Below are positions 10,673 through 21,330 of a stretch of DNA of 64,000 nucleotides, one piece after another. The notes under the pieces are model-generated. The model made no database searches. It saw only the letters and a program-made list of their open reading frames with translations, and was not told the DNA's origin. Origin of the DNA: Heligmosomoides polygyrus polygyrus (taxonomy: Eukaryota > Nematoda > Chromadorea > Rhabditida > Heligmosomidae); contig OX377204.1 of the NCBI GenBank assembly GCA_947396885.1, positions 44,565,139 to 44,629,138 on the forward strand. Reading direction: 5' to 3'. Both the position numbers and the translations under genes were made by a program. The first letter of the stretch is position 1. Every line of letters begins with the position of its first letter.

Positions 10673-12075
10673 CGACGAGATGGCGTGTCGGATCTCGGAA
10701 GGGAGAACAGAGGGGACGACGTATCCATCCTGCGGAAGATGGCATGGGGCAGGTGGACGTGGCTATCGAAGAGATCGGAGTAGAAGTCGTGGATGACCCT
10801 CTCAATGGTCCTTCTGGAAGAGGTGACGGTTCCGTCGGGACGTCGGAGAGCTGTCATCTTGGTCTTGAAGTTGGCGAAGTTCCGGCGGGCATTGCGGATG
10901 CTCAACCCTGCCTCTGCAGCTTCAGCCAACACTTTCGCCCTTCTCTCCTTCAGATCATCCTTTATCGCCGCTCTGCATAGCTTCGCAAGCTCGGACGTCA
11001 GTTGGTAGTTGCCTGACGCTCGTGCTGCTCCACGCTGGCGTATCAGCTCGAGAGTTTCCGGAGACAGACGTCTCTTGGTGGTCTTCAAGCTCTCGGCTCC
11101 CTTAGCACTATCGTGGAGATGGTGCACGAAGCGATCGTATTCCTCGTCGACGTTGTCCATGACGGCATCTTCCCAAAGGCCGACAAGAGAGGTGTAGAGA
11201 TCCCAGTTGATGGTCGTTCTGGGACTCCTCTTCTTGAACTTCGCGGCCTTCTCTCCTTGACGCGAAAAGCGGAACCTTGCGCGAAGGAGGCGGTGGTCCG
11301 ATCCCGTGTAGAACTTGGGGACAACGGAGACGTCGGTCAGGCAATATTTGCGGTTGAAGATTATGTGGTCGATCTCGTTGTGGAACTGGCCACCGGGTGA
11401 TTCCCAGGTCCGTCGTAGGGAGGGAGGCTTCTGGAACTGCGAGTTTCCATGGATGGTCTTGGTCGACATGATAAACTCAGACAGCCTTTCACCTTGCTCG
11501 TTCCACTCCAAACCGTGGGTTCCGATGTGGAGTTCTTCCGGCGACCTTCGCGGTCCGATTTTGGCGTTGAAGTCGCCGACGATCACCTTGTAGAAGGTGT
11601 GATCTTCCTTATAGAACTTCTCCAGCTCCACGTAGAAGGCCTCGCCGTCTTCGTCGTCGTAGTCGGATGTTGGGGCATACGCGACGAACACAGTCAAGGC
11701 TGGCACGGAGCCACATCGCTTCAGTCGCAGACGTCCGATTCGGCTTGTCAGAGACTCGTACGAATCGATGTTCATGGCCAAGTGCGTGTTGACGAGGACA
11801 CCAACGCCGCCTACTCCCCTGCTGTCGCATGTTCCGAGGAACAGTTCTTCTCCGGAGTCGTAGGCGGCGTGTAGGGGGTGGTGTCTTCTCGTCTCGGTCA
11901 GTCCGATGACGTCGTACTTGATCTTCCTGGCTTGCATCATCAGGTCCTCGACGGATGCTTCCGACGCAAGCGTGCGGGCGTTGTAAGTACAGATCGTCAT
12001 CCTAGTCCTTCTCAGTTTGCGCAGCCTGGTTAGACCTTGAGATTTTAGCAGCCTCTCCGTACTCGTCCTTCCCAT
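10669..12075 (-). pseudogene. RTE endonuclease and N-terminal RT region
   Basis: This frame encodes 468 residues, the longest in the window. It has the exonuclease-endonuclease-phosphatase fold motifs in order: TYNARTL (N32), GLTETRR (E61), VAYAPTS (about 132), GDFNAKIG (D168, N170) and GSDHRLL (about 260). These residues make the metal site that nicks target DNA for target-primed reverse transcription. A basic linker follows, then RRNFANFKTKMTALRRPDG, the start of the RT region. The frame is lost by a single-base change near 10745 relative to the copy at 44450. The endonuclease looks intact; the element as a whole is not. Confidence 0.85.
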
Positions 12076-12528
12076 CGCTGCAGAAATGGGGGCTCTTTCG
12101 TGGTCAGGGGAATGAGGCCCTTTAGTGCTGCTGTGTTTGACTAGAATACAACGCGGGTAGCTAGTCAGGCTCTGTCGTGCGGGCGGGGTACTCCGGGCAG
12201 CCAGCCAGACTGCCCGAAGGGACGGGGCGAGACTTAAGGCGGCTTCGAATCGCCTTACATGTACTCCCAGTCTACCGAGTGCAAGCTTTTGGCCGAGTCG
12301 ACACAGTTACAATCCGCACAGTCACGGACACATCCACGCACACTGTGCACGAACATGCCGCTCCCACGCACAAGGAACGCGTCGACCCGACACAGCAGGA
12401 GCAAGGAGTCCATCCCCTGCATCCCACCTGCGTCTCTGGGCAGTACACGGTCGCATTTGGTTCGCATTTAATTCCCCTATCCACCACCCGGGGACGCGCC
12501 ACCTGGCCCTGCGACTAGCGGCCCGAGA

Positions 12529-12569
12529 TCCCTCTTAACAAGAGAGCCCGAAGGCTCTCTATCGAGGGA
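12529..12569 (-). promoter_or_regulatory. Stem-loop with UUCG tetraloop in the RTE 5' UTR
   Basis: On the RNA-sense minus strand AGAGAGCC and GGCUCUCU (12553-12560 and 12541-12548) form an 8-bp stem closed by UUCG with a C-G closing pair, an unusually stable hairpin. An outer UCCCUC/GAGGGA stem (12564-12569 with 12529-12534) encloses it. Its role is unknown; a structured 5' UTR motif of the element is the simplest view. I could not fold it into an HDV-like ribozyme. Confidence 0.5.
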
Positions 12570-12628
12570 GATCCGTCGATAATAATATAATATATATAAT
12601 ATATAGAAATAATAAATAAATATATATC

Positions 12629-12767
12629 TTGCACAGCTTCCTAACAAGTTTGCGAAGAACTCTTATTTGGATTCAAATTTCAAGAATGTCGCATCAACAG
12701 TGGCAGTGACGATCTGGAGTTGGAGGTCGTTAGATAAGGCTCGAAATTCTGAGGTACAGCTGTGCCT
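12629..12767. repeat. Dispersed repeat R, inverted diverged copy
   Basis: The reverse complement of this stretch aligns with 10184-10330 (for example TCAGAATTTCGAGC and CACTGTTGATGC against CACCGTTGATGC), but far less closely than the outer arms match each other. Confidence 0.6.
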
Positions 12768-13554
12768 GTTTTACACCAACATGAATCTTTACACTGGTTT
12801 TGTGAACCCCTGAATACGTTGATTATTGCAGTCGAAACAAATCTGGTCGATCTGCGTGCTCCGCTCGTCCGTGGGGTATACCTTTGTCCTTTTCAAATAG
12901 TCGAATATTCGAATATTCGAATATTCGAATATTCGAAGAAAATCCAATATTCGAATTATTCGTTTATTCGAATATTCGAGAAAGTCCAATATTCGAGTGA
13001 TCGTTTATTCGAATATTCGAAGGCTTCGAATTTCGAATAATCGATTTCAAATATTCTTAATCAATCTCTTAACAAGCTGATGGCACTCCCCTTCGAAAAC
13101 CAGGAAATTGTGACCTTTTGATAAGAACGATGTTTTGTTTCCCGTGTCACTCAAAGTGGCCGAATTGTGTGTATGCAATCTGACAAGGGAACGGCCTGGA
13201 GCGTATGCCTGAAAGGGGAGAGCGAGTCATATAGGGAGAATCCCCACCCCTCAATAAGCGTGAAAATGGGTTTATTTTTGACAAGTCGTTAAACACAAGG
13301 AGTAGGGAGTCTGTTACAATAGAATTCGTAGGTATTTTACGCCCGGCAAGTGGCTCGGAGCGCAGTGGATAGAGACGTTGTTACATGGGTGGGAGATCGG
13401 GGGATCGATTTTCCTGCTCTGCCGCGTTTTTGCATTTCATATGTTTGGTTGAGAGTTGAACGATTCTGACATCTATATCATTTTCAGATGTTTTTGCCTA
13501 ACTTTCCAGTTGTACGCCGAGAAGAAATTTCTTGACACTCGTTTATTACTGAGC
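12768..13554. repeat. Right arm of a 786/787-bp inverted repeat
   Basis: Mirror image of 9398-10183, including the TTCGAA array (12897-13035) and the SINE-like unit with A-box-like GAGCGCAGTGG (about 13364) and B-box-like GGATCGATTTTCC (about 13402). Confidence 0.85.
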
Positions 13555-13579
13555 GGGTTTTTAACCACAAGGCAATGAG

Positions 13580-14415
13580 AAAGCTACTCAACGATGTATA
13601 AACGTTCAACCAGTGATGCACAGGCCCAAAGTGCATGAAACAGAAGCACTGGTCACAATCGGACAGCGTATAAAAGCTACAGGCTCCCCACAGTTATACC
13701 AGCGACACCACCTTCAGTGTCATTATAACAAATCCGTTCTCCTTCAGCTACCCGCAGCTTCGACATCTAATGTTGTCCCTTGTTGCAGGTCAAAAGCAAG
13801 ATCGAGCACAATGACGTGGGAGTGAAACCATTCCACTCGAAAACGTTATCATATGTCCACTGCTTACTTGCCTCTCCACGTCTATCAGTTCATCTTGCGG
13901 ATCTCAATCTTCTTCTTCCACCACATCCAGCTGTTCGTCTTCGTCAACTTCAAGTTGACGTGCTTCGAAGTCCTTGAGTATGCTGGCCATCCGTTCGGCC
14001 AGCTTGATTTCTTCCCTCGAAGGCTCCTTGACTAAAGGTGGGCCACATTTCAGCGTGGTGGGTTATCACTCGAGCATTGGCGGACATTGTTGGTGTTAGG
14101 TTTTAGGAAACCTCCAGCAGATCTCTGATTTCCAAGTGACAGGAAGACATGAGGGAAAGAGTGTATCGATACCGTTTAGCTTAATTTGCGGGATCCGCAC
14201 ACCTCGTTTCTCACTTGAACCACCTCACAACGTGGCCTCCTTTGAAAATCCGAGCAGGATGGTTTCTCCCGAGGTCATCGGTCCATCTAGGGAAACAAAC
14301 TGTGAGAAGCCTGTAGCCTTTATACGCCGTCCGTACTGTGACCAGTGCTTCTTCTTCATGCACGTTGTGCCTGTGTATCATTGATGTTGAACGTTTGTAC
14401 ATCTTTATGTTGAAT
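13580..14415. mobile_element. Small inverted-repeat element
   Basis: The reverse complement of about 13590-13700 (AGCCTGTAGCTTTTATACG, GACCAGTGCTTCTG, GTTGAACGTTTATACATC) matches 14300-14410 (AGCCTGTAGCCTTTATACG, GACCAGTGCTTCTT, GTTGAACGTTTGTACATC). This gives arms of roughly 110 bp around a 600-bp interior holding a short acidic open frame. Exact ends and target duplication are not clear. Confidence 0.5.
13904..14031 (-). CDS. Short acidic open frame, possible exon
   Basis: After an acceptor-like CACCTTTAG on the minus strand, a frame of about 42 codons reads KEPSREEIKLAERMAS, then LEVDEDEQLDVVEEED, and stops at 13904. The charge pattern and lack of low-complexity DNA look more like protein than chance. 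It sits inside the inverted-repeat element at 13580-14415, so it may be a transposon-encoded fragment. I do not recognise the family. It begins without ATG, so it would need an upstream exon. Confidence 0.3.
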
Positions 14416-14439
14416 ACCACAGCATGCAACTGGAAAAAT

Positions 14440-14800
14440 TAGTAGAAAACCTCTGAAATGGTATAGACGTCAGAATCCATCAAATCTCAACAATCAGTTG
14501 AAATGCACAAGTGCAGCAGCGGGAGACACCTGGTACCCTCGATCTCCCTCGCATGAAGCAACGTCTCTATCCACTGCGCTGCGACTCGCTTGCGGCAGAG
14601 GCATCGCTGGCACACAAGACCGCCGAAATCGTGAGGCACCGATTACACTGTAACTACAACAACCCCCTACTCCTTGGCTTTAGCGACTTGGCAAAAAATA
14701 AACACATTTTATACTAATTGAGGGGTGGGGTTCTCCTTATATGACTCGCTCTTCCCGTTCAGACCTACGCCTCAGACACTTCCCTTGTTAGTCGACGCGA
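14440..14800 (-). repeat. tRNA-like SINE-type unit (type A), diverged
   Basis: On the minus strand it starts with GGCGTAGGTCTGAACGGG (about 14775), reads GAGTCATATAAGGAGAACCCC, then the A-box-like GCAGCGCAGTGG (about 14580), then TGCATTTCAACTG, TTGAGATTTGA and CTGACGTCTATACC. The same order of blocks occurs at 9470-9800, so both are members of one family. Confidence 0.55.
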
Positions 14801-15367
14801 GGTAAGGGCGGGCAAACGCGGACCTCCGCAACGTCCCTGCTTTCTTCGAACGCCATCGAGCGTCCTGCGGCTAGTCACGTGAGTCGGTGAATAACAAGTG
14901 AATCAGGTTATGGCTGTTCAATGACGCTTTTGCCTTCGGTATACTACGGGAGGATCTCCGTTTTGTATTTCTACCCCAGGTACAACGACAGAACCATTAA
15001 AGCCGGAAGGAGCCTCGGTAGGGAGGTAGCACTTTCTGGAGCCTGGGAAGCTCCTGCTTTCTACCAGCAAAGACGTTAAACAAGAGAGGCAGAGCAATGG
15101 CTATGGAGTACAAGAGCCAGTGATACTCCGTTTCCTATGAAAGCGAGTCATCCACATTTTCGCAATAACCCTACGCAACTCATAGTGTCTTATCAGATTA
15201 GGTTACAACCATGGACTTCGGGTCCGTTTGCTTACAAGTGAAGCGAAGCTCTTCAACGGAGCCAGGACACAGGCTGAACCATTCGTGAGCCTCCAATGTG
15301 CCTTTTCCGCACCAGGTCGCTTTTGTGTTATTTCTTCGTCTGTGCTAGCCATCCTTTTACCATCTAG
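14801..15367. other. No recognised feature
   Basis: Short frames only. Nothing matches a repeat elsewhere in the window as far as I can see. Confidence 0.4.
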
Positions 15368-15712
15368 AAGCTTCGGTATAACCCAAAGAAAGACAGTAAC
15401 CTATGGAGCAAGATCTATAACAATCTAGCTCAGCCTATCCAAGGTGTTTCTCTCTTCTCGGGGCACGAATTCTTAGGGAAGCAAGGGTGTTTCATTATAG
15501 CTTTGTCACCGTCTTTTGATCTCGTGAAGGAAATGGATGGAGCAGCCTTCGCGGCGCTTGAACAACTGAGCCTGGGCACCGACTTCCACAGCCTCGGTTC
15601 GGTCCTCCGATCCTTTTCGCAATTAACCAACTGGTATAAGAGTAACGACAATCTGAAGCCTTCGTACATGAAGCTCTGTCGAACGCAGTTTACAGTGGGT
15701 AATAAAAAATAA
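15368..15712 (+). CDS. Unrecognised open frame, possible terminal exon
   Basis: A stop-free frame of 114 codons begins just after an acceptor-like CCATCTAG and ends with TAA at 15710. AATAAA motifs follow within a few bases. The predicted peptide is not low-complexity (it includes FSGHEFLGKQGC, LVKEMDGAAFAALEQ and LKPSYMKLCRTQFTV), with no motif I can name. There is no ATG at its start, so it would be a last exon. A long minus-strand frame covers the same bases, which weakens the case. It could also be the end of a decayed LINE. Confidence 0.3.
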   Translation, partial: KLRYNPKKDSNLWSKIYNNLAQPIQGVSLFSGHEFLGKQGCFIIALSPSFDLVKEMDGAAFAALEQLSLGTDFHSLGSVLRSFSQLTNWYKSNDNLKPSYMKLCRTQFTVGNKK

Positions 15713-15744
15713 ATAAATATCAATCATTGGGTGACCACAATAAG

Positions 15745-16020
15745 TGAGGTGTTCATTTGATTATTCGAATATTCGACTATTCGAAATTCGAAATTTTGAA
15801 AATCGAATATTATTCGATCATTCGAAATTCGAAATTTTTTCCAAGGACAAAGGTATACCGTCGGTCCGCTGCCGTGGGGCCGTCGCCTTTGCGCGGCCGG
15901 CGACGACGGCCTCCGCCGGGTCGTCTCCCGCCGCGCGCGCGACGGGTGTCACAGCGCCAGTGGAGAAGGCGAGCAGGGGATTCACGCCGCAGGTATGGCC
16001 ACCTGGACGCGCGGCCGCGG
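15745..16020. repeat. TTCGAA array joined to GC-rich repeat R (inverted)
   Basis: A TTCGAA-rich stretch (15765-15838) is followed by AAGGACAAAGGTATACC and then a GC-rich block. The reverse complement of that block (CCCGTCGCGCGCGCGGCGG and on) matches 4985-5095. This links the arrays and repeat R as one composite family. The overlapping 152-codon and 90-codon frames here are GC artefacts. Confidence 0.65.
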
Positions 16021-19000
16021 GGCCTATGACCAGTCGATACGAACGCTACGCATCCAACAGCGCTGGCTTCTTTGGAACCTGGAGAAGTCGGAGTGAAAAT
16101 CTCGGGCAATTGGCCGACATATTAACAGGACACCCTTTGTTCAGAGGTTATAGGTTGTGTAACCCCTCCCCAATGCCTCTTTGCAATCTGATAATCAGGT
16201 AGGAACCTTAATGAGGTCTGTGACAAACACCTGCTGCCTTTCCTGTGATGAATTTACTGATGAAAGAAATTCGAAAGCGAAGAGCTATGTCGACCTACCT
16301 TAAGATAGGCTTCAGTGCTGAACTCGGTCAGGAACGTGTCTCTATCAAGAATCTCCGACGGTGCGCCAGTAACGGGTCTCATCTGGAACAAGAAGGGTGT
16401 ATGTTGATGCAAGAACCATGTAAGAAGCTCGAGAAACGATGACGAGCGACTCGGTGGCGAAATTTCAGACGGGGTGCTCCACTCGAGAACGAAAGGGGAC
16501 GTTCGAATTGAGTTGCGATATCTGGCTTCCGCCCTGCACCGGCCTGTGTAAAGAGCCAGTCCGAGTGACAGCGAAAAAGACCCACGGGTTGGACTCGGCA
16601 GGGCGTTCCCTATGTCGTGAACGTGCGCCACTTGCCACGGAGCCCGAGTGTACTGCTCCAGAGTGCGCGTCGAAGCACACCTTTCGATCCACAACACGTG
16701 CAGCTTCGGCTGACGTCACTATCGGCATCGATCGCCGAACAGAACTTGAGACATGGCGAGCTCGACTTCTTCCTCCTTCGCCTCAATGCGCCCACCCTCT
16801 CGATAACGCGTGACAAGATGAACAACGTCGTTGTCCATTCAGGACGCTCGCTGAATGATGCACTCAAAGATGCACACTTTCGTAACCACAGAGATCAATT
16901 CTGGAAGGACACTGATCATACGTGAATTACCAGGGTGAGTCATAGTTGAGTAACAGGCTTAATACAAACGATTGTGCACCTTTATCCAAATCGGTGTGTG
17001 GAAGCCCTAAACACACGTACCTTCAAGCTTCCAATGAGTAGCCTTGTCGAAGCAGTGGACGACGAAACGAGACGAGGTATGCTAAGAAATCTGTCAACAT
17101 TGGCTCCGGATGCTTCATGGAAGCACCTGCAGCCCTAAAAAGCTCCGCTGAAGGCCCTCACAGCCAGCAGATTTCAACCGTCACCATGACCGTCTTCCCG
17201 AAGGTGTATCATAGGTTGGTACGCACCAAGCTGAGTGGAGATGTCATGAACCAAACAAATCATTTGCCCGACGTTATGATCACATGCGAAACTGTTGTAC
17301 GGGAAAGGTTGGTGAAGGCGTACCGTTGAGTTGCTTGCCAGTAAGTTTGAACTTCTCTTGGTAGCTACGTGGGTAGACTATGAAGACAAGGATAGTTACA
17401 CTGAGCTAGTCACAGGAGGATCAGAAGTTCCATCCTTTTACACAATACCCGAAACTCCATTTCTTTCCGAAGAAGGTGGCAGTATTGTGCTCGAAACACG
17501 ACTAACTTTGAGACCCTGAGTTACGGTACTGCTGAGATGAAGTCCTTATGGTGGTTTGATTGTCGCCAAATCCAAGGCGGGAATGTTTTATTCGGCTAAT
17601 GTTTCAGCTTCTCGTCTTGGTCAGCGCCTGGGAAATTAAAGACCAAAGTGATACAATGATTCGATGAATTGATTAATGATTGATGATTTGCCACTTTGCC
17701 TTGCATTGAGCCTCAATAGGCAATTGGGACCGGATGGATCACTTTGGTCCTTGCTTTTCCAGGCTCTAACGAAGGCGAAAAGCCGAAACATCAGCCGAAT
17801 AAAGCATTACCGTCTAGATTTGGCACCAGTCAAACCAGCACAAAGAGTTTAACTTACTATCCCAGGACTCACAGACAGTCGAACCTGGTCAATACTGTTG
17901 AGATACTTGCAAAACCCAGGTGCTCGTATTTGCCCAGCAACTCGCGCAGTTACGATCATCAACGGAACGTCCTGCTTTATTGCAACGAGTGACTATATGT
18001 CACGAATATGACAGCTCCTTGACGAAGTCCACTTCCTTTTACAGGTCTCTGTCAATTTTCGAAGCTGTTTCGTCTGAAATTTGCCTTCAGCCGCCCGCGT
18101 CGGTGCAAGATACACGCGTACGATGTGGAAGGTTGGTTGGGGAGGGTGAAACTAGTGGCAACTCAAAAACCGAGCGTAAAGAACGAGCGCTCTTCCTTAC
18201 GCGCGTGAAGAACAATGCAGTCACGGCAACCAGTTAACACTCCCATCACGCTTATCGGACGGTTTGTGGATGGTTATGTAGTTGACCCTTCTACTGGATG
18301 GGCAATGAAAAGTGTCGGATGGATGAAACGACGTCTGACGTAAACAATTTCAGGAGATCCTTTAGGGTCTAAGAAGAGAATTCCAGTGAAGTACCCTCAA
18401 ACCTCAAGAATCTCGGAGGTCACTAAATCATACCTGCTACAAGTTGACTGCAAGCCTTTCGTTCATTTGTCTTTCCTGAAGTGTTGAAGTTTGAGTTTCA
18501 TTTCTAACACTCCGAAACAAACTTGCAACCATTTTGTGTGGATGCAAGCTGCCATTCTTTTCCAGTTAGATCAAGAGTAGTTGCTGAAGGAGTTCGCTTT
18601 GAATAATGGGATTGAATGCAACTTCGCCAGGAAAAACCGGAACTTTTCCATTTTTCCCCTTTCCACACCATTTCCCCTTTTTCCTGCGCAAAGCTAAATA
18701 CGCCAGCACATTTCGGAGGAGCATCGAATAGGAGAAGCACGCAGCTGGACTGTCAAGGGGTGGCGGGCAAGAATGTCCTTTCAGCGAAACCATTTGAATT
18801 CTCCAATAGCCGCTCTGTGTTAGTTGTACCGGACGGTAGTAAGTACAGTTCGTGAACAGGAATTGGCTTATTGGTAAAGGGACTCTCAAACGGCACCTCC
18901 AAACGCTCGTTTTCATTGAGGGAGACCCGTCAAACGCAAGCAGATTTGAGCTCGAGGTTCATACAAGAATCAAGGCGACCGCATTTCCTCGTCAATGCAC

Positions 19001-20815
19001 AAGATCACAGTTGATGAGGTGCATGAATGACTCTTCCACCACTTGGCTGGCCTTCGCTGAAGAACAACAAAAGCGGCAGCTATTGAATAAACCGGGCAGG
19101 GACCTCCCGCCTAATACACGTGGAAGGAGGTTTCTAAGTTCGATGGCGAAAACCACCGAACAAGCAGATATGCTGTAATTGTAGACACCATCAACACAGC
19201 TCATGCATGGGTGCCATACACTAAACGCGACCTCTGAAGCTCTTAGCGGCAACGGCTCGCTAAAGGTTTCAACCTTGCCCATTGAAGCACAATGTGATGC
19301 GCAAAAAGTTATGACATGAATTCCATTCGGACATAGATGGGAAGGAACCGTCTGCCTAAGCAAAACTGTGTCAGCCAATCGACCCTTTGCTGATGAGAGT
19401 GCAAAGGCTCCGTCGTTTAAGAGTGAGATCTGCAACAGTGCACTTTGCGGATCGTTTTCCGTGCGGAGGAGAGAAGCATTCTGTTTGCGATACGGGTGGG
19501 GTGCTCAAGGACATCTTTGCCCCTCGCAGTACCGACGTGCAATCCAGGCGAAGTCGGGCGGCGCGAGCAAGAGCTTGCCCTATCCTCGCGGTGACGTCAA
19601 CGAGACGTCGTTGATCAGCTGCTCAATCGCTCTCGAACATCCAGCGTCTACGTTCCTGCTGTTCCAGCCGCCGTCTGATAGCTGCGTCCTTCGGATTTGT
19701 GTACGTGTTTTCGTCGCTGTTGATCCACTACTCGAAAATACGACGCTTGGCAGGCGGCCGGCGATTAGCTTCGAGGAGGCACACGTCGTCATGCGGTGTT
19801 CAGCGATGAAAAAGCACGGCGACCACTGCTCCATGCTCGTTGGGGTCATCAATTACCGCGCAGGATGAAGGACGCAAGAAGCTGTTGTGCAGCGATGCGG
19901 GGGCAGGCAGCACCCGGTGCAGTTCTTCGGGCTTCGGCTCACAACCACCCCTGTATGCACGCAGCGCGTTCATAGGACGACTGCCGACACAGCGGGAGGT
20001 CAGTCTGCGTCGGCTCCTTCTATACCACGGAGGTCTATGCACCTTTTGAGCTCGAGAAAACCCGCAAACAACGGAAGCGCTCCTCTAGAGCCCTTCTCCT
20101 TTTCGGCAGCAGAGATATATGTATGTAGCGGTTGTACGTACGAGCCGGTCTGCTCAACATTTGCCATCTGCCATATAAAAATCCAAGCAAGCAGTGAGAG
20201 TCGATGAAGCTCAGCAGAACGCAGCCGTTATTTGGGTCTCCAGCAGTACATATTTGCCAGTGACGGACGGAATTCCTGTTTTCCGTTTTCTAGTTTCTGA
20301 AATAAGCAACGTTGCCCAGAAAATAGAAAAATAACCCTGCACTGGCAAATTCACTCCAAACATCTACCCAAGAGGGTGGACTTTATCATAAAATCATGTT
20401 CTCCACGGCAATATTTTGAAGTATATAAAGTTGCAAGTCCGCTGTTTATGAGCATCCGATGTAGAATTGCACTACATCTGGAGACGTGGAGTATATCGCT
20501 TGGCTACTTTGAATAATTATATAAACATGTAGCCACTTCTCGAAATCGAATTCGATTTTCGTAATGACACTTACGTGGAGCGTTATCGGAGGAGGCGCCG
20601 GCTGCCGCGTGAACCCCGTTCGCAGTTCCCGCTCAGTGCAACCAAGCTTTCCATCCCTTCGGCGGAATTGGTAGCAGACCTAACTGGGAACGTCATTCTA
20701 TAAATAAAATACACATTCAAATCGCTTCCATGACCTCCCGTAGAAGAAGAATGCGTGGCGCGTCTCTTGTTAGAAGGGACTGAGTAACGTCATCCTTTAT
20801 AATTTCATAATACTT
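16021..20815. other. Long stretch without recognisable features
   Basis: Several moderately long plus-strand frames occur (16439-16813, 16617-16925, 17331-17519, 18852-19178, 19368-19868 of 166 codons). Similar-length frames lie on the opposite strand and none shows a domain, signal peptide or splice pattern I can defend. The sequence has few repeats in common with the rest of the window, so an old gene remnant or an unrecognised gene is possible. Confidence 0.35.
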
Positions 20816-20819
20816 GTGG

Positions 20820-21330
20820 AAGTTTACTTATTTTTTATTTATTTATTTTATGTATTTAAGGCATAGACAATAGTCTAGCATACAACAGCGTTACAACTCA
20901 TCGTCAGTACGCTATAGCAGTTCATCATGAGCGAGTCGACAGAAACAACAATATTAAATCATATCTCCTTTTCTCTAACTCGTTATAAACAAATCACAAG
21001 CATCCGCAGAGAGCCTCGTCAGGTCTTCATACTTTCCAATTAGCAAGTTGAACTCCTTCAAAAACCTATAGGTTAGGAAGTCACACCTTATCCGCGATTT
21101 AGCAACCGAGACGCGGAGTTTGAGCTTTCCTGTCATGGATCTTGTCAGTACTCTATCAAAGAAACCTGTTGGATTGAAAGATGATTTACTAGCGAAATTC
21201 TATACAACATAATGAAATCTGCTACTTCCCTACTATTTTCCAGCGGATAGAGAGAAAAGTTCAGTTTAAGACAGCAAGTCGCCTACATAGTTTTCAGGCT
21301 GGAAATCAACTGTGCCAGAGATCGCAGTTA
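20820..21330 (-). mobile_element. 3' end of a CR1/jockey-type LINE
   Basis: On the minus strand a frame reads LNFSLYPLENSREVADFIMLYR and then, after a frame change, FFDRVLTRSMTGKLKLRVSVAKSR to a stop near 20990, matching the order of the ORF2 C-terminus in this LINE class. A 3' UTR follows and ends in AAATAAATAAATAAA-type units (20820-20865). Everything upstream of the C-terminus is missing, the usual 5' truncation of LINE insertions. Confidence 0.6.

Larger units (their letters stand above)
10437..12580 (-). mobile_element. RTE-clade retrotransposon, 3'-truncated (RTE copy 1)
   Basis: The minus-strand order is 5' UTR (12580 to 12076), apurinic-type endonuclease, then the first RT blocks. 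The sequence stops inside the RT, directly against repeat R at 10437. A second copy at 42942-45318 shows what is missing: catalytic RT and the C-terminal domain. Target-primed reverse transcription normally removes 5' ends, so loss of the 3' part points to later deletion or recombination. There is an AT-rich tract (12581-12625) at the 5' side. RTE assignment rests on the EN-RT arrangement and the 3' GGTGATA-type ends of the sister copies. Confidence 0.8.

Noticed and set aside
10433..11874. Several plus-strand frames over RTE copy 1
   Set aside because: Antisense shadows of the 468-codon endonuclease frame.
12480..12600. HDV-like self-cleaving ribozyme at the RTE 5' end
   Set aside because: I could not find the paired P1 strands and double pseudoknot; only a hairpin within a stem is supported.
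19368..19868. 166-codon frame as a gene
   Set aside because: GC-rich stretch with competing frames on the other strand; no domain, splice or signal-peptide support, so left unassigned.
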